Origin: HKCCE3408 sp038530555
GTDB taxonomy: Bacteria; Pseudomonadota; Alphaproteobacteria; Rhodobacterales; Rhodobacteraceae
Length of the DNA stretch: 64,000 nucleotides
Direction of reading: 5' to 3'
Assembly: GCA_038530555.1 (NCBI GenBank)
Contig: JBCBCN010000007.1
Span: 1-64,000, forward strand
Numbering within the stretch: the first letter of the stretch is position 1; every line of letters starts with the position of its first letter. Below the pieces are notes generated by a model. It saw only the letters and a list, made by a program, of their open reading frames with translations. It searched no databases and was not told the origin of the DNA. Shown piece after piece: positions 9,031 through 17,485 of this stretch. Both the position numbers and the translations under genes were made by a program.

Positions 9031-9510
9031 TCAGCCGGTGCCGGTCGAGCCGAAGCCTCCTTCACCGCGCTCTGTCTCGGAGAGACGTTCAGTGCCTAGA
9101 TAGCGCGCCTGGGCCAAGGGGGCCAGGACTGCTTGCGCCAATCGGCTGCCATGGGTGACGCGGAAGGGCTCAGTCCCGAAATTGACCATGAGCACACCCA
9201 AAGCGCCGCGAAAATCCGAGTCGATCGTGCCGGGTGAGTTGATCAGGCTGATCCCATGGCTCAGGGCGAGCCCTGAGCGCGGGCGCAGCTGTAGCTCATA
9301 GCCCTGCGGTACGCTGAGGCGAAGCCCTGTGGGCACCAGGCGTCGGCCCATCGGCGCGATGTCGAACCCTTCGAGGCGATATTCTTCCGGCAGATTGGCG
9401 CGGATGTCGGCACCAGCCGCCCCAAAACTCGCATAGGCCGGGGGGGCGACCTTAGGGTCGGCCCAGTCTTCGCGGATAAACTGAACGACAACCTCTCTGT
9501 AATCCATCAT
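9031..9510 (-). CDS. dut: dUTP diphosphatase
   Basis: 159 residues, a complete trimeric dUTPase. The conserved motifs are visible in order: AGADIRA, RPRSGLA, SPGTIDSDFRG with the catalytic Asp, LAQAVLAP and the C-terminal Gly-rich RGEGGFGSTG that closes over the nucleotide. It hydrolyses dUTP to dUMP, keeping uracil out of DNA and feeding dTMP synthesis. The open frame extends to 9855, but ATG 9510 follows AAGGAG with 8-nt spacing, and the family begins here. It lies 61 bp after coaBC; the dfp-dut pairing is common in Proteobacteria. Confidence 0.95.
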   Translation of the reverse strand: MMDYREVVVQFIREDWADPKVAPPAYASFGAAGADIRANLPEEYRLEGFDIAPMGRRLVPTGLRLSVPQGYELQLRPRSGLALSHGISLINSPGTIDSDFRGALGVLMVNFGTEPFRVTHGSRLAQAVLAPLAQARYLGTERLSETERGEGGFGSTGTG

Positions 9511-9571
9511 GTCAAAGGCTCCTTGCGCGTGGGCGTCGGCTCTTTCGTGTCCGCCAGAGGGTAAAATTTGT

Positions 9572-10807
9572 TTAACGCGCGCCGCGCAAAGTGGTGACAA
9601 TTCGATCCGCCAGGGCGCGGGCAACCTCGGCCTTGCCCATGCGCGGCCAATCCTCGACGCCGTCGTCTGTGATGAGATGCACCTGGTTCTCGGCGCCGCC
9701 CATGACGCCAGAGGCGGGCGAGACATCATTGGCCAGGATCCAGTCACAGCCCTTGCGCAGGCGTTTGGCAGTGCCATGGGCCACGACCTCCTCGGTCTCC
9801 GCCGCAAAGCCCACGACCAATTGCGGTCGAGCCTCTGGCGCAAGGCCAGCAACACGAGCCAGGATGTCCGGGTTCTGCGTCAATTTCAGATCGGCACCCT
9901 CTTGGCCTTCGGTCTTTTTCATCTTCTGCGCCGCCTGCTCTGCCACGCGCCAATCGGCCACGGCTGCGGCGAAGACAGCGACATCGGCGGGCAGGGCCGC
10001 ATCGACGGCGTCCGACATCTCTTGAGCGGTTTGCACGCGGCGGACATCCACGCCCGGCGGCGGCGCCGTATCGGCCGGGCCGGTCACAAAGGTCACGCGC
10101 GCGCCCAGATCCCGCAGGGCCTCGGCAATCGCCGTGCCCTGGGCGCCCGAGGAGCGGTTGGCGATGTAGCGCACGGGGTCAATCGGCTCATGGGTCGGGC
10201 CGGAGGTGACCAGGGCATGCCGTCCTTCCAAAGGCCGCGCCGTGCCAGTGGGCGAGCTCGCCTCAGAGCTCAGCATCCCCGAGATCGCCGCCACAATTTC
10301 CGGCACATCGAGCATTCGACCGGGCCCGTATTCGCCACAGGCCATATCGCCCTCGACCGGGCCCGCGAAGACCACACCGTCCGCCTGGAGCGTGGCCAGA
10401 TTGCGCTGTGTCGCCGGGTGCTGCCACATCCGCACATTCATTGCGGGCGCCATCAAAACGCGCTTGTCCGTCGCCAGAAGGAGCGTTGAGGCCAGGTCAC
10501 CCGCGATCCCGTTCGCCGCCTTAGCCATCAGATCCGCCGTCGCGGGCACGACGGCCAGAACGTCCGCCGAGCGGCTAAGCTCGATATGACCCATTTCCGC
10601 CTCATCGGTCAGATCGAAAAGGTCCTGGAATACACGCTCCGCCGCCAGGGCCGAGGCCGAGAGCGGTGTGACGAACTCCGCGCCCGCTTTGGTCAGAACC
10701 GGAGTGACCGCCGCGCCGTGACGGCGCAATTCCCGGATCAATTCCAATGACTTGAAGGCCGCGATACCGCCGCCAATGATAAGCAGAACCCGCCGTCCAG
10801 ACAGCAT
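9572..10807 (-). CDS. coaBC: Bifunctional phosphopantothenoylcysteine decarboxylase / phosphopantothenate-cysteine ligase
   Basis: 411 residues in two domains. CoaC is an N-terminal flavoprotein with the PAMN motif (APAMNVRMW) and the catalytic Cys in GDMACGEYGPGRM. CoaB follows with TSGPTHEPIDPVRYIANRSSG and the Lys-rich KLTQNPDIL segment. Together they convert 4'-phosphopantothenate and cysteine to 4'-phosphopantetheine for coenzyme A. ATG 10807 has GGAGGCGAG immediately upstream, so it is preferred over the upstream in-frame ATG at 10852. First gene of the run with dut, moeB and perhaps the M3 peptidase. Confidence 0.95.
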   Translation of the reverse strand: MLSGRRVLLIIGGGIAAFKSLELIRELRRHGAAVTPVLTKAGAEFVTPLSASALAAERVFQDLFDLTDEAEMGHIELSRSADVLAVVPATADLMAKAANGIAGDLASTLLLATDKRVLMAPAMNVRMWQHPATQRNLATLQADGVVFAGPVEGDMACGEYGPGRMLDVPEIVAAISGMLSSEASSPTGTARPLEGRHALVTSGPTHEPIDPVRYIANRSSGAQGTAIAEALRDLGARVTFVTGPADTAPPPGVDVRRVQTAQEMSDAVDAALPADVAVFAAAVADWRVAEQAAQKMKKTEGQEGADLKLTQNPDILARVAGLAPEARPQLVVGFAAETEEVVAHGTAKRLRKGCDWILANDVSPASGVMGGAENQVHLITDDGVEDWPRMGKAEVARALADRIVTTLRGAR

Positions 10808-10900
10808 CTCGCCTCCGTCGCACACTCGAGGCGAGCCTACGGATATCGGCACGGGATGCGCAAGGGTGGCTGAAAGGGGGGGTGACGGAGATTAAACCCA

Positions 10901-10939
10901 ATAATAAAAAGGCCCCGTCCCGTGGAGGGGCGGAGCCTT
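10901..10939 (-). terminator. Rho-independent terminator of rpoH2
   Basis: Read on the minus strand, AAGGCTCCGCCCC pairs with GGGACGGGGCCTT (one mismatch, one G-U), and TTTTTATTATT follows. It starts about 23 bp after the rpoH2 stop and before the coaBC start region. Geometry and T-run make this the clearest intrinsic terminator in the window. Confidence 0.85.
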
Positions 10940-10962
10940 CAATTCCTGTGTCGCGAGGTCGA

Positions 10963-11844
10963 TTACATCGCGATGAGCGCGCGCACTTCTTTGGATTGCG
11001 TCTCCAGCGTCCGACGCATCTTGGCAAAAGCCGCCGCTTCGAGCTGACGCACACGCTCTTTCGAAAGGCCAAGCTCATTGCCCAGGCTTTCGAGCGTCCG
11101 AGCATCATCGCGCAGCTTGCGCTCCCGCACGATGAAGCGTTCCCGCTCATTGAGACCGTTAAGCGCCGTCACCAGCCAGTCGCGCAAAGTGTCATTGTCA
11201 TGCGACTGCTCCACCAGTTCCGCGGCCTGCTCGCTGTCATCTTCCAGCGCGTCAATCCACTCCCGGCCTTCCTCATCGACAGATTGCGTCGCGTTGAGGG
11301 AGTAATCGGAGCCCGACAGGCGTCCTTCCATCATTTCGACGTCATGCAGTGGCACACCGACCTCTGTGGCGATCATCTGGCGTAGTTGATGCTTGTCCAG
11401 CGTCTCACCCTGGGCCATCGCCTCACGCTCAAGACGAGCCTGAACGCGGCGCATGTTGAAAAACAGTGACTTTTGGCTGGAAGTAGAGCCGGTGCGCACC
11501 ATCGACCAGTTGCGCATCACATAGTCCTGGATCGAAGCTTTGATCCACCAGACCGCATAGGTCGAAAAGCGTACGCCGCGGTCCGGGTCAAACTTGTCAG
11601 CCGCCTTCATCAGGCCAAGACCCGCCTCTTGGATCAGGTCGTTCATCGGTGCGCCGTAACGCTTGAACTTGGCGGCCATCGAAATTGCGAGGCGCATGTA
11701 GGCCGTGACCAAACGATGGAGCGCTTCCTCGTCGCGCTCATCCCGCCACGCATAGGCCAATTTCAGCTCGGTTTCCGCATCCAGAAGTTCGGCCTTCATC
11801 GCGCGGCGCGAAAGTGACTGGTCCCCACTTGAGTCAAATGCCAT
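10963..11844 (-). CDS. rpoH2: RNA polymerase sigma factor RpoH (RpoH2 type)
   Basis: 293 residues. Region 2 includes DLIQEAGLGLMKAADKFDP and RFSTYAVWWIKASIQDYVMRNW; region 4 includes the helix-turn-helix ESLGNELGLSKERVRQLE. The segment TGSTSSQKSLFF is the RpoH-specific linker. The wording of this segment and the coaBC neighbour favour the RpoH2 paralogue of Rhodobacteraceae over RpoH1; I could not compare sequences directly. RpoH2 controls responses to singlet oxygen and heat in Rhodobacter. Monocistronic, with its own terminator and a candidate RpoE-type promoter at 11892-11921. ATG 11844 has GGGGAG upstream. Confidence 0.9.
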   Translation of the reverse strand: MAFDSSGDQSLSRRAMKAELLDAETELKLAYAWRDERDEEALHRLVTAYMRLAISMAAKFKRYGAPMNDLIQEAGLGLMKAADKFDPDRGVRFSTYAVWWIKASIQDYVMRNWSMVRTGSTSSQKSLFFNMRRVQARLEREAMAQGETLDKHQLRQMIATEVGVPLHDVEMMEGRLSGSDYSLNATQSVDEEGREWIDALEDDSEQAAELVEQSHDNDTLRDWLVTALNGLNERERFIVRERKLRDDARTLESLGNELGLSKERVRQLEAAAFAKMRRTLETQSKEVRALIAM

Positions 11845-11891
11845 AGCTAACTCCCCGGTCTACATTGCGACCCTGTTTTTGGTCTTCGTCA

Positions 11892-11921
11892 GGGATACGC
11901 AGCGCAAATCGGGTTGGATCA
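11892..11921 (-). promoter_or_regulatory. Candidate RpoE (ECF)-type promoter of rpoH2
   Basis: On the minus strand, TGATCC (11921-11916) is followed after exactly 18 bp by TATCCC (11897-11892). TGATCC with a roughly 18-bp spacer is the -35 signature I associate with RpoE-dependent promoters of Rhodobacter, and rpoH2 is a known RpoE target there. The -10 match is looser. Predicted start about 40 bp before the rpoH2 ATG. Confidence 0.5.
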
Positions 11922-11937
11922 CTTTTGGGGCGCGTTC

Positions 11938-12465
11938 ATGCAAATTCCACCCGTCAGCCTGGTTCTCGGGGGTGCGGCATCGGGCAAATCGGCCTGGGCA
12001 GAACGCCTGGTCCGGCAGAGCGGGCTGGCCAAGGTCTATATCGCCTCGGCCCAGGCCTTCGATGCCGAGATGGAGGCCAAGATCGCCGAGCATCGCGCCC
12101 AGCGCGCGGGCGACGGCTGGCGCACGGTCGAGGCGCCGGTGGATGTACCGCAGGCCATCGCTGCGCTGGATGCCGAGGAGATCGCGCTTTTTGATTGCGC
12201 CACGCTGTGGCTGTCAAATCTTACACTGGCGGGCCGCGATCCGGGCCAAGAGGTCGACACTTTGTGCCAGGTGGTCGATTTCTCTCCCGCGCCCCTCGTC
12301 CTGGTCAGCAATGAGCTCGGTCACGGCATCGTGCCCGCAGACCGGGAGACACGGCGGTTTCGCGACACCCATGGCAAGATGAACCAAAGCTTGGCGGAGG
12401 TCGCGGATCTCGTGGTCTTCGTGACGGCGGGCCTGCCGCAGGTTCTGAAAGGCACCCTGCCATGA
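11938..12465 (+). CDS. cobU: Adenosylcobinamide kinase / adenosylcobinamide-phosphate guanylyltransferase
   Basis: 175 residues, standard length for CobU/CobP. P-loop GGAASGKSAWAE lies at about residues 10-21; YIASAQAFDAEM and the VSNELGHGIVP segment are family hallmarks. It phosphorylates adenosylcobinamide and attaches GMP, the nucleotide-loop step of vitamin B12 synthesis. Start at ATG 11938 with GGGGCG upstream. Its stop overlaps the next start (ATGA at 12462), so it is coupled to the phosphatase. No cobalamin riboswitch fits in the short gap to rpoH2. Confidence 0.92.
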   Translation: MQIPPVSLVLGGAASGKSAWAERLVRQSGLAKVYIASAQAFDAEMEAKIAEHRAQRAGDGWRTVEAPVDVPQAIAALDAEEIALFDCATLWLSNLTLAGRDPGQEVDTLCQVVDFSPAPLVLVSNELGHGIVPADRETRRFRDTHGKMNQSLAEVADLVVFVTAGLPQVLKGTLP

Positions 12466-13052
12466 GCGAGACCGCCACGCGCATCTGGTGGGTCCGCCAC
12501 GGCCCGACGCATGAGAAAACCTTTGTCGGCTGGCGCGACGTGCCCGCCGATCTCAGCGACCGCGCCAAGCTTGCGCGCCTGAACGCGGCCCTGCCGGAAG
12601 GCGCTGATCTCGTCTCCTCCGATCTCAGCCGCTGTGTTCAGACCGCGGGCGAGCTGCAAGCGGGCCGGAGGCTGCTACCGGCCGAGCCTGGCCTGCGAGA
12701 GTTCGACTTCGGCGCCTGGGATGGCCTGGGCTTTGACGCAGTGTCCGAGCGTGACCCGGTCCTGTCGCGCCGTTTTTGGGATGAGCCCGGCGATGTCCGC
12801 GCGCCCGAGGGCGAAAGCTGGAATGATGTGGACGCGCGGGTCAGCGCGGCCCTGGCCCGCCTGCTTGAGGGGGATACGGGTCAAGACCTGATCGTCGTGG
12901 CCCATTTCGGCGTGATCCTGACGCAGCTCGCGCGCTGTCACAGGCATACGATCATGACCGCGCTCAGCCATAAGATCGAACCGCTCTCGATCACGCGCAT
13001 CGATCTCGGGCCAGACGGCCCAAAGGCCGAGCGCATCAATTTCGAAGTGTGA
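12462..13052 (+). CDS. Histidine phosphatase family protein (possible alpha-ribazole phosphatase)
   Basis: 196 residues. RHGPTHE near residue 16 is the phosphohistidine motif; the second His lies in VVAHFGVIL. Its start overlaps the cobU stop by 4 bp, so co-translation is likely. That pairing suggests CobC-like removal of phosphate from alpha-ribazole phosphate, or adenosylcobalamin phosphate, in cobalamin synthesis. The fold alone cannot distinguish this from other phosphoglycerate-mutase-like phosphatases, so I give no gene symbol. Confidence 0.85.
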   Translation: MSETATRIWWVRHGPTHEKTFVGWRDVPADLSDRAKLARLNAALPEGADLVSSDLSRCVQTAGELQAGRRLLPAEPGLREFDFGAWDGLGFDAVSERDPVLSRRFWDEPGDVRAPEGESWNDVDARVSAALARLLEGDTGQDLIVVAHFGVILTQLARCHRHTIMTALSHKIEPLSITRIDLGPDGPKAERINFEV

Positions 13053-13112
13053 TCCGCCCCATCACAGATCGGCGATTGACCTTCCGCGCGGCGCGGGCGA
13101 ACGCTTGCGTCT

Positions 13113-13979
13113 ATGACATACACCCTCTTTCTCGGCGACCGCTCCTATTCCAGTTGGTCCCTGCGCGCCTGGCTCCTGTTTGAGGCGTTCGAGCTGCCCT
13201 ACCGCTCTAAGTTTGTAGATTTCTCGCTTGAGGCCAGCGTGGCCGAACAGTTGGACGACCCGCTCCTGCGCACCGTCCCCGCCCTGCGCCTGCCGGGCGG
13301 CGGTGTTCTCAGCGACAGCATTTCAATCGCGGAAGAGCTGGCCAGCCTGCACCCCGAAGCAGGGCTCTGGCCGGAAGATCCTGCCGCCCGCGCCGTGGCC
13401 CGCAACCTCACGGCTGAGATGCATAGCGGCTTCGGCGATCTGCGCGGGGACTGTCCGATGAACCTGCGCCTAGCCTATCGAGGTTTTGAGCCGAGTGATG
13501 GCGTGCGCGCCGATCTCGCCCGGATTGAAGCGATCTGGGCTGCTGCCCGCGAGGCCCATGGCGCCGGGGGCCCCTGGCTCTGCGGGCGATATTCCATAGC
13601 CGATGCGTTCTATGCTCCCGTGGCGGCGAGGATCGCGACCTATGATTTGCCCGTGGGCGAGGCGGGCCAGGCCTATGTGGCCGCCCAACTGGCCCATGAG
13701 CCGTTCCGGCGCTGGCGCGCGATGGGTCTGGCTTCGGGCGAGACGCTGGAATGGTATCTCAAGGATTTGCCGCTGCGTGATTGGCCGGGTCCAAAGCCCC
13801 TTGACGCAAGGGCCATCGAGACCGGCCCTTCCGAGAATGCCGCCTGTCCTTATTCGGGCGACCCTGTCACGCATTTCCTGGCTCTGGACGATCGCGTTTT
13901 CGGCTTTTGCAACGCCTTTTGCCGCGACAAGACCGTGGCCGACCCCGAGGCTTGGCCGAAATTCATTGCGTTGATCTAG
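13113..13979 (+). CDS. Glutathione S-transferase-like protein with C-terminal Cys-rich (YHS-like) tail
   Basis: 288 residues. Residues about 1-80 are a thioredoxin-like GST N-domain (FLGDRSYSSWSLRAWLLFEAF), and about 95-210 the helical GST C-domain. After a linker, the last about 45 residues carry C245 (CPYSG), C266 and C270 (FGFCNAFCRDK) and end ADPEAWPKF. The CPxSG ... FxFCNxxC ... DPxxW layout resembles YHS/TRASH metal-binding knuckles. GSTs conjugate or reduce substrates with glutathione; the role of the tail is unknown, metal or redox sensing being inference. No clear ribosome site; ATG chosen as the family start. Confidence 0.82.
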   Translation: MTYTLFLGDRSYSSWSLRAWLLFEAFELPYRSKFVDFSLEASVAEQLDDPLLRTVPALRLPGGGVLSDSISIAEELASLHPEAGLWPEDPAARAVARNLTAEMHSGFGDLRGDCPMNLRLAYRGFEPSDGVRADLARIEAIWAAAREAHGAGGPWLCGRYSIADAFYAPVAARIATYDLPVGEAGQAYVAAQLAHEPFRRWRAMGLASGETLEWYLKDLPLRDWPGPKPLDARAIETGPSENAACPYSGDPVTHFLALDDRVFGFCNAFCRDKTVADPEAWPKFIALI

Positions 13980-14050
13980 CCTCTGCCCGGGGCCGTCTTC
14001 GCCCCTGTCGTTAACGATCTGCTAACTATAATGGCGCCAAAGTTCGGGCG

Positions 14051-15607
14051 ATGCTGGATGCTGCCCGACCCGAGCCCATCGCGCGAAGCCACACCGTCGC
14101 CTTCGACGGGCTCGAGGCGCGCCGGGTCGAGGTGCAATGCGCCATCAATCCCGGCCTGCCCGCCTTCGCCATCGTCGGCCTACCCGACAAGGCCGTCAGC
14201 GAGGCGCGCGAACGCGTCCGCACGGCGCTTTCGTCAATGGCCATTGCCCTGCCCTCGAGCCGGATCACGGTCAACCTCACGCCCGCCGATCTGCCCAAGG
14301 AGGGCAACCATTTCGACCTGCCCATCGCGCTCGCGCTGCTCTCGGCCCTCGGCATCGTGCCGGCCGAACGCCTGAGCGGGTGCCTGGCCCTGGGGGAGCT
14401 GTCGCTCGACGGTCAGCTCAACCCGATCCTGGGCGGCCTGCCCGCAGCACTTGCCGCCGGTGAGGACGGTCGCGCACTGCTTTGCCCCGCCTCCTGCGGG
14501 TCCGAGGCGGCCTGGGTCGGGGCAACGCCGGTCTATGGCGGGACTTCCCTGGCTGCGATCATCGCCCATCTGACGGACAAAACCCCGCTCGAGCCGATGC
14601 GACCGGGCGAAGTGGCGCGCAGCGAGACGCGCGGCGATTTCGCAGAGGTCCGGGGCCAGGAGCGGGCCAAACGCGCGCTCGAGATCGCGGCCGCAGGGCG
14701 CCATCACATTCTGCTGGTCGGCCCGCCCGGCGCGGGCAAATCCATGCTCGCCTCCCGACTGCCCAGCATCTTGCCCGAACTGACACCCACAGAGGCGCTT
14801 GAGACCTCGATGGTGCATTCGCTCTCGGGCCTGCTGAGCGACGGCGGCATCAACCGCACGCGGCCCTATCGCGACCCGCATCACACGGCCTCCATGCCCG
14901 CCCTGGTCGGCGGCGGCCGCCGCGCGCAGCCCGGTGAGGTGAGCCTTGCGCATAACGGCGTGCTCTTTCTCGACGAGCTGCCGGAATATCCGCGCCAAGT
15001 CCTCGAAACCCTGCGCCAACCGATTGAGAACGGTGAGGTCGTCGTCTCTCGCGCCAACGCCCATGTCACCTATCCCTGCCGGTTCCTGCTGGTCGCAGCG
15101 GCCAATCCCTGCCGCTGTGGGCAGCATTACGAAAGCGGCCAGGGTTGCCGCAGAGGGCCGCAATGCAGCGCCGATTATCTTGGCCGCATCTCTGGCCCGC
15201 TGATGGACCGGTTCGATCTTCGTCTGGAGATTCCGCCGGTCAGCCTGGACGATCTCGACGCGCCCCCCACGGGCGAGGCCTCGGCAACCATCCGCGCCCG
15301 CGTCGCCGCGGCGCGGGACCGGCAAGCGGCGCGCTTTGCCACCCTTGATGCCTCAGCCCGCTGCAATGCCGATGCGGGCGGCGCGCTCCTTGATGAGATC
15401 GCCAAGCCCGATGCCGCAGGCCGCGATATGCTGCGCCAGGCCGCTGACAAGCTCGCGCTGTCGGCGCGTGGCTATCACCGGGTCTTGCGCGTGGCCCGCA
15501 CGATCGCGGATCTGGCCGAAAGCGACGCGATCGAGCGCGCGCATATCGGCGAGGCGCTGAGTTTCCGGCTGGTCATCGGACAGACAAACGCGCCCAAGCC
15601 CGATTGA
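14051..15607 (+). CDS. YifB/ComM-type Mg-chelatase-like AAA+ ATPase
   Basis: 518 residues. An N-terminal ChlI-like domain (VQCAINPGLPAFAIVGLPDKAVSEARERV) precedes the AAA+ core, with Walker A GPPGAGKS at 224-231 and Walker B LFLDELPEY. A Cys cluster (NPCRCGQHYESGQGCRRGPQC) and a C-terminal Mg_chelatase_C helix bundle (LSARGYHRVLRVARTIADL) complete the family. ComM is a hexameric helicase promoting branch migration during natural transformation; roles in non-competent bacteria are less clear. Converges with gshB, separated by 125 bp without a recognisable gene. Confidence 0.92.
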   Translation: MLDAARPEPIARSHTVAFDGLEARRVEVQCAINPGLPAFAIVGLPDKAVSEARERVRTALSSMAIALPSSRITVNLTPADLPKEGNHFDLPIALALLSALGIVPAERLSGCLALGELSLDGQLNPILGGLPAALAAGEDGRALLCPASCGSEAAWVGATPVYGGTSLAAIIAHLTDKTPLEPMRPGEVARSETRGDFAEVRGQERAKRALEIAAAGRHHILLVGPPGAGKSMLASRLPSILPELTPTEALETSMVHSLSGLLSDGGINRTRPYRDPHHTASMPALVGGGRRAQPGEVSLAHNGVLFLDELPEYPRQVLETLRQPIENGEVVVSRANAHVTYPCRFLLVAAANPCRCGQHYESGQGCRRGPQCSADYLGRISGPLMDRFDLRLEIPPVSLDDLDAPPTGEASATIRARVAAARDRQAARFATLDASARCNADAGGALLDEIAKPDAAGRDMLRQAADKLALSARGYHRVLRVARTIADLAESDAIERAHIGEALSFRLVIGQTNAPKPD

Positions 15608-15732
15608 GCGCTGCGCGGGCGCGGATCCGTGAGGCGAAATGCGAATTGCTTGCGCCACGGGGCACGACGCGACCCGCCCAAAATCATTGGCTTCAGGCCG
15701 GCTGGGATGGTCTGGGTTTTCGTATGTCTGCC

Positions 15733-16686
15733 CTAGCCCGCGCAGCGCGCCTCGATCCGCTGCCAGATCTTTTCGGCGATATTCACCCCGTCGAAGCGCT
15801 CAAGCTCTTGGATACCGGTGGGCGAGGTCACGTTGATCTCGGTCAAATAGGGTCCGATCACGTCGATCCCGACAAAAACCTGGCCCTTTTCGCGCAGAAG
15901 CGGGCCGATCCGCGCGCAAATGTCTTTGTCGCGTTCGCTGAGCGCAACGGCCTCTGCGCGGCCACCGACATGCAGGTTGGAGCGGGTTTCCCCCTCCGCA
16001 GGCACACGGTTAATTGCGCCCACGGGCTCCCCATCGACCAGGATCACGCGCTTATCTCCCGTTGCAACATCGGGCAGGAATTTCTGCGCGATCAGCGGCT
16101 CACGATTGATGCCGGAAAATAGCTCATGGAGCGAATTGAGATTGCGATCTTCGGATCCGAGACGGAAGACACCGGCCCCGCCATTGCCGTAGAGCGGCTT
16201 CAGAATGATGTCACCATGCGCGGCCTTGAAGGCCTTGAGAGTGTCCAGATCGCGCGCGATCAAGGTCGGCGGCGTGAGATCGAGAAAGTTCAGGACCAGC
16301 AGTTTTTCGGGATAATTGCGCACCCAAAAAGGATCATTGACCACGAGAGTGCCCGGCGTCACACGCTCAAGCAGATGCGTGGTGGTGATATAGCCCATAT
16401 CAAAGGGCGGATCCTGGCGCAGGAGGACGACATCGACATCAGCCAGATCGACCTCGGTCTCATCTCCGAAGGTGACATGGTCTCCGGCCTGTCGGCGCAG
16501 CTCGATCCACCGACCCTGGGCCAGCACCCGGCCCTCGCGCCAGGACAGTCGATCCGGCGTATAGTAAAACAGCGAATGCCCGCGCGCCTGGGCCTCCTCG
16601 CCAAGGCGAAACGAGCTATCGGCGTCGATATCGATGCGTTCGATCGGGTCCATCTGGATGGCGATGCGAAGCGGTGCGGACGACAT
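15733..16686 (-). CDS. gshB: Glutathione synthase
   Basis: 317 residues, normal for bacterial GshB. N-terminal pre-ATP-grasp domain (RIAIQMDPIERI), then the ATP-grasp fold with LLRQDPPFDMGY, NDPFWVRNYPEKL, ILKPLYGNGGAGVF and the C-terminal ITEINVTSPTGIQE-type metal and ATP site (here TEINVTSPTG). It joins gamma-glutamylcysteine and glycine. Same direction as rsmI and yraN, but a 445-bp gap precedes it, so it may have its own promoter. ATG 16686 has no strong ribosome site; the N-terminal residues agree with the family. Confidence 0.95.
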   Translation of the reverse strand: MSSAPLRIAIQMDPIERIDIDADSSFRLGEEAQARGHSLFYYTPDRLSWREGRVLAQGRWIELRRQAGDHVTFGDETEVDLADVDVVLLRQDPPFDMGYITTTHLLERVTPGTLVVNDPFWVRNYPEKLLVLNFLDLTPPTLIARDLDTLKAFKAAHGDIILKPLYGNGGAGVFRLGSEDRNLNSLHELFSGINREPLIAQKFLPDVATGDKRVILVDGEPVGAINRVPAEGETRSNLHVGGRAEAVALSERDKDICARIGPLLREKGQVFVGIDVIGPYLTEINVTSPTGIQELERFDGVNIAEKIWQRIEARCAG

Positions 16687-16906
16687 GGTATGACCCTATG
16701 GCAAAACCTTCGGCATGCAACGCGGCCTGCTGGCGCCTCATTCGGTGCGGCCGCTGTGGCATGGGTCCGTTGATGGACCGCGCCTGGCGTAGGCGCAAGC
16801 AAGAAGGCGGTGTCTCGGAGCCGTGGCGCCCGCCGCAATCCAAGCGCAAGAAGCGCCAGTCGCCCTGCGGGCCCGGCGCCCAATGGCTTTCCTACCCATG
16901 CTGTGA

Positions 16907-16930
16907 ACGGCGCTCCGGCAAAAGCGCCGT
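16907..16930. other. Perfect 8-bp stem hairpin
   Basis: ACGGCGCT (16907-16914) pairs with AGCGCCGT (16923-16930) around an 8-nt loop. It lies 10 bp before the tandem repeat. No T-run follows, so it is not an obvious terminator. Confidence 0.5.
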
Positions 16931-16940
16931 CAGGCACTAT

Positions 16941-16988
16941 GTCCGATACACGCAGGGTCCGATACACGCAGGGTCCGATAAACGCAGG
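16941..16988. repeat. Tandem repeat, 3 x 16 bp
   Basis: Unit GTCCGATACACGCAGG at 16941-16956 and 16957-16972, and with one change (A for C) at 16973-16988. A short minisatellite in the gshB-yraN gap. Copies abut, with no spacers, so it is not CRISPR. Confidence 0.9.
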
Positions 16989-17131
16989 CACCCATGCCCG
17001 ATTCATGATGGCGGCCGCTGTTCGCGACGTACTCACTTTTGCGGGCCTTGAAATCGCAAACAAGCCAGGCACACCGCTAAGGACCTGGCATGAAACCAAA
17101 TTGCCAGTCACCGACCTATTGAAAAGGCGCC

Positions 17132-17485
17132 CTACGGCATAATCGCGTTTTCCAGAATATCAATGCGGCCCACCCCGTCGACGCAGGCCAAATCAAAGCG
17201 CACAGGCGTCAGTTGCCCGCGGGGAAAATGGCGCAGCATGTCGCCTGCTGAGCGGTATATCCGGCCGATCTGTCTTGCAGTCAGAGCGCGCATCGCCCGG
17301 GCAAAACTGCTCGATTGCTTAACCTCGACGACGATCACCTGGCCGTCCTTCTCCATGACCAGGTCCAATTCACCGGCCCGGCCGCGCCAACGCCGCGCCA
17401 CCACATTATGGCCAGTTGCAAGATACTGGTTGCAGACCTGATCCTCGGCCGTCTTGCCCGCGTGATATGACCGTGTACCACTCAT
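17132..17485 (-). CDS. yraN: YraN family nuclease-fold protein (UPF0102)
   Basis: 117 residues, typical. Shows the restriction-endonuclease-like core: GKTAEDQVCNQYL, then RRWRGRAGELDLVMEKDGQVIVVEVKQ with the E-D-ExK arrangement. Function of the family is not established; a structure-specific nuclease role has been proposed. The frame is open to 17770, but ATG 17485 overlaps the rsmI stop (ATGA) and begins the family. Forms the usual rsmI-yraN pair. Confidence 0.9.
   Translation of the reverse strand: MSGTRSYHAGKTAEDQVCNQYLATGHNVVARRWRGRAGELDLVMEKDGQVIVVEVKQSSSFARAMRALTARQIGRIYRSAGDMLRHFPRGQLTPVRFDLACVDGVGRIDILENAIMP

Larger units (their letters stand above)
16687..17131. other. 445-bp gap without a recognisable gene
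   Basis: Between gshB and yraN. Several overlapping open frames exist on both strands, but none resembles a known protein or has a clear ribosome site, and high GC alone can produce them. Contents I can see: a hairpin at 16907-16930 and a three-copy 16-bp tandem repeat at 16941-16988. A promoter for gshB may lie here, but I could not pick one. Confidence 0.6.

Noticed and set aside
11845..11937. Cobalamin riboswitch before cobU
   Set aside because: The gap of 93 bp is too short for the element and lacks its conserved core; the bases are better explained by the rpoH2 promoter.
16941..16988. CRISPR-like array
   Set aside because: Units abut with no spacers, only three copies of 16 bp, and no cas genes in the window.
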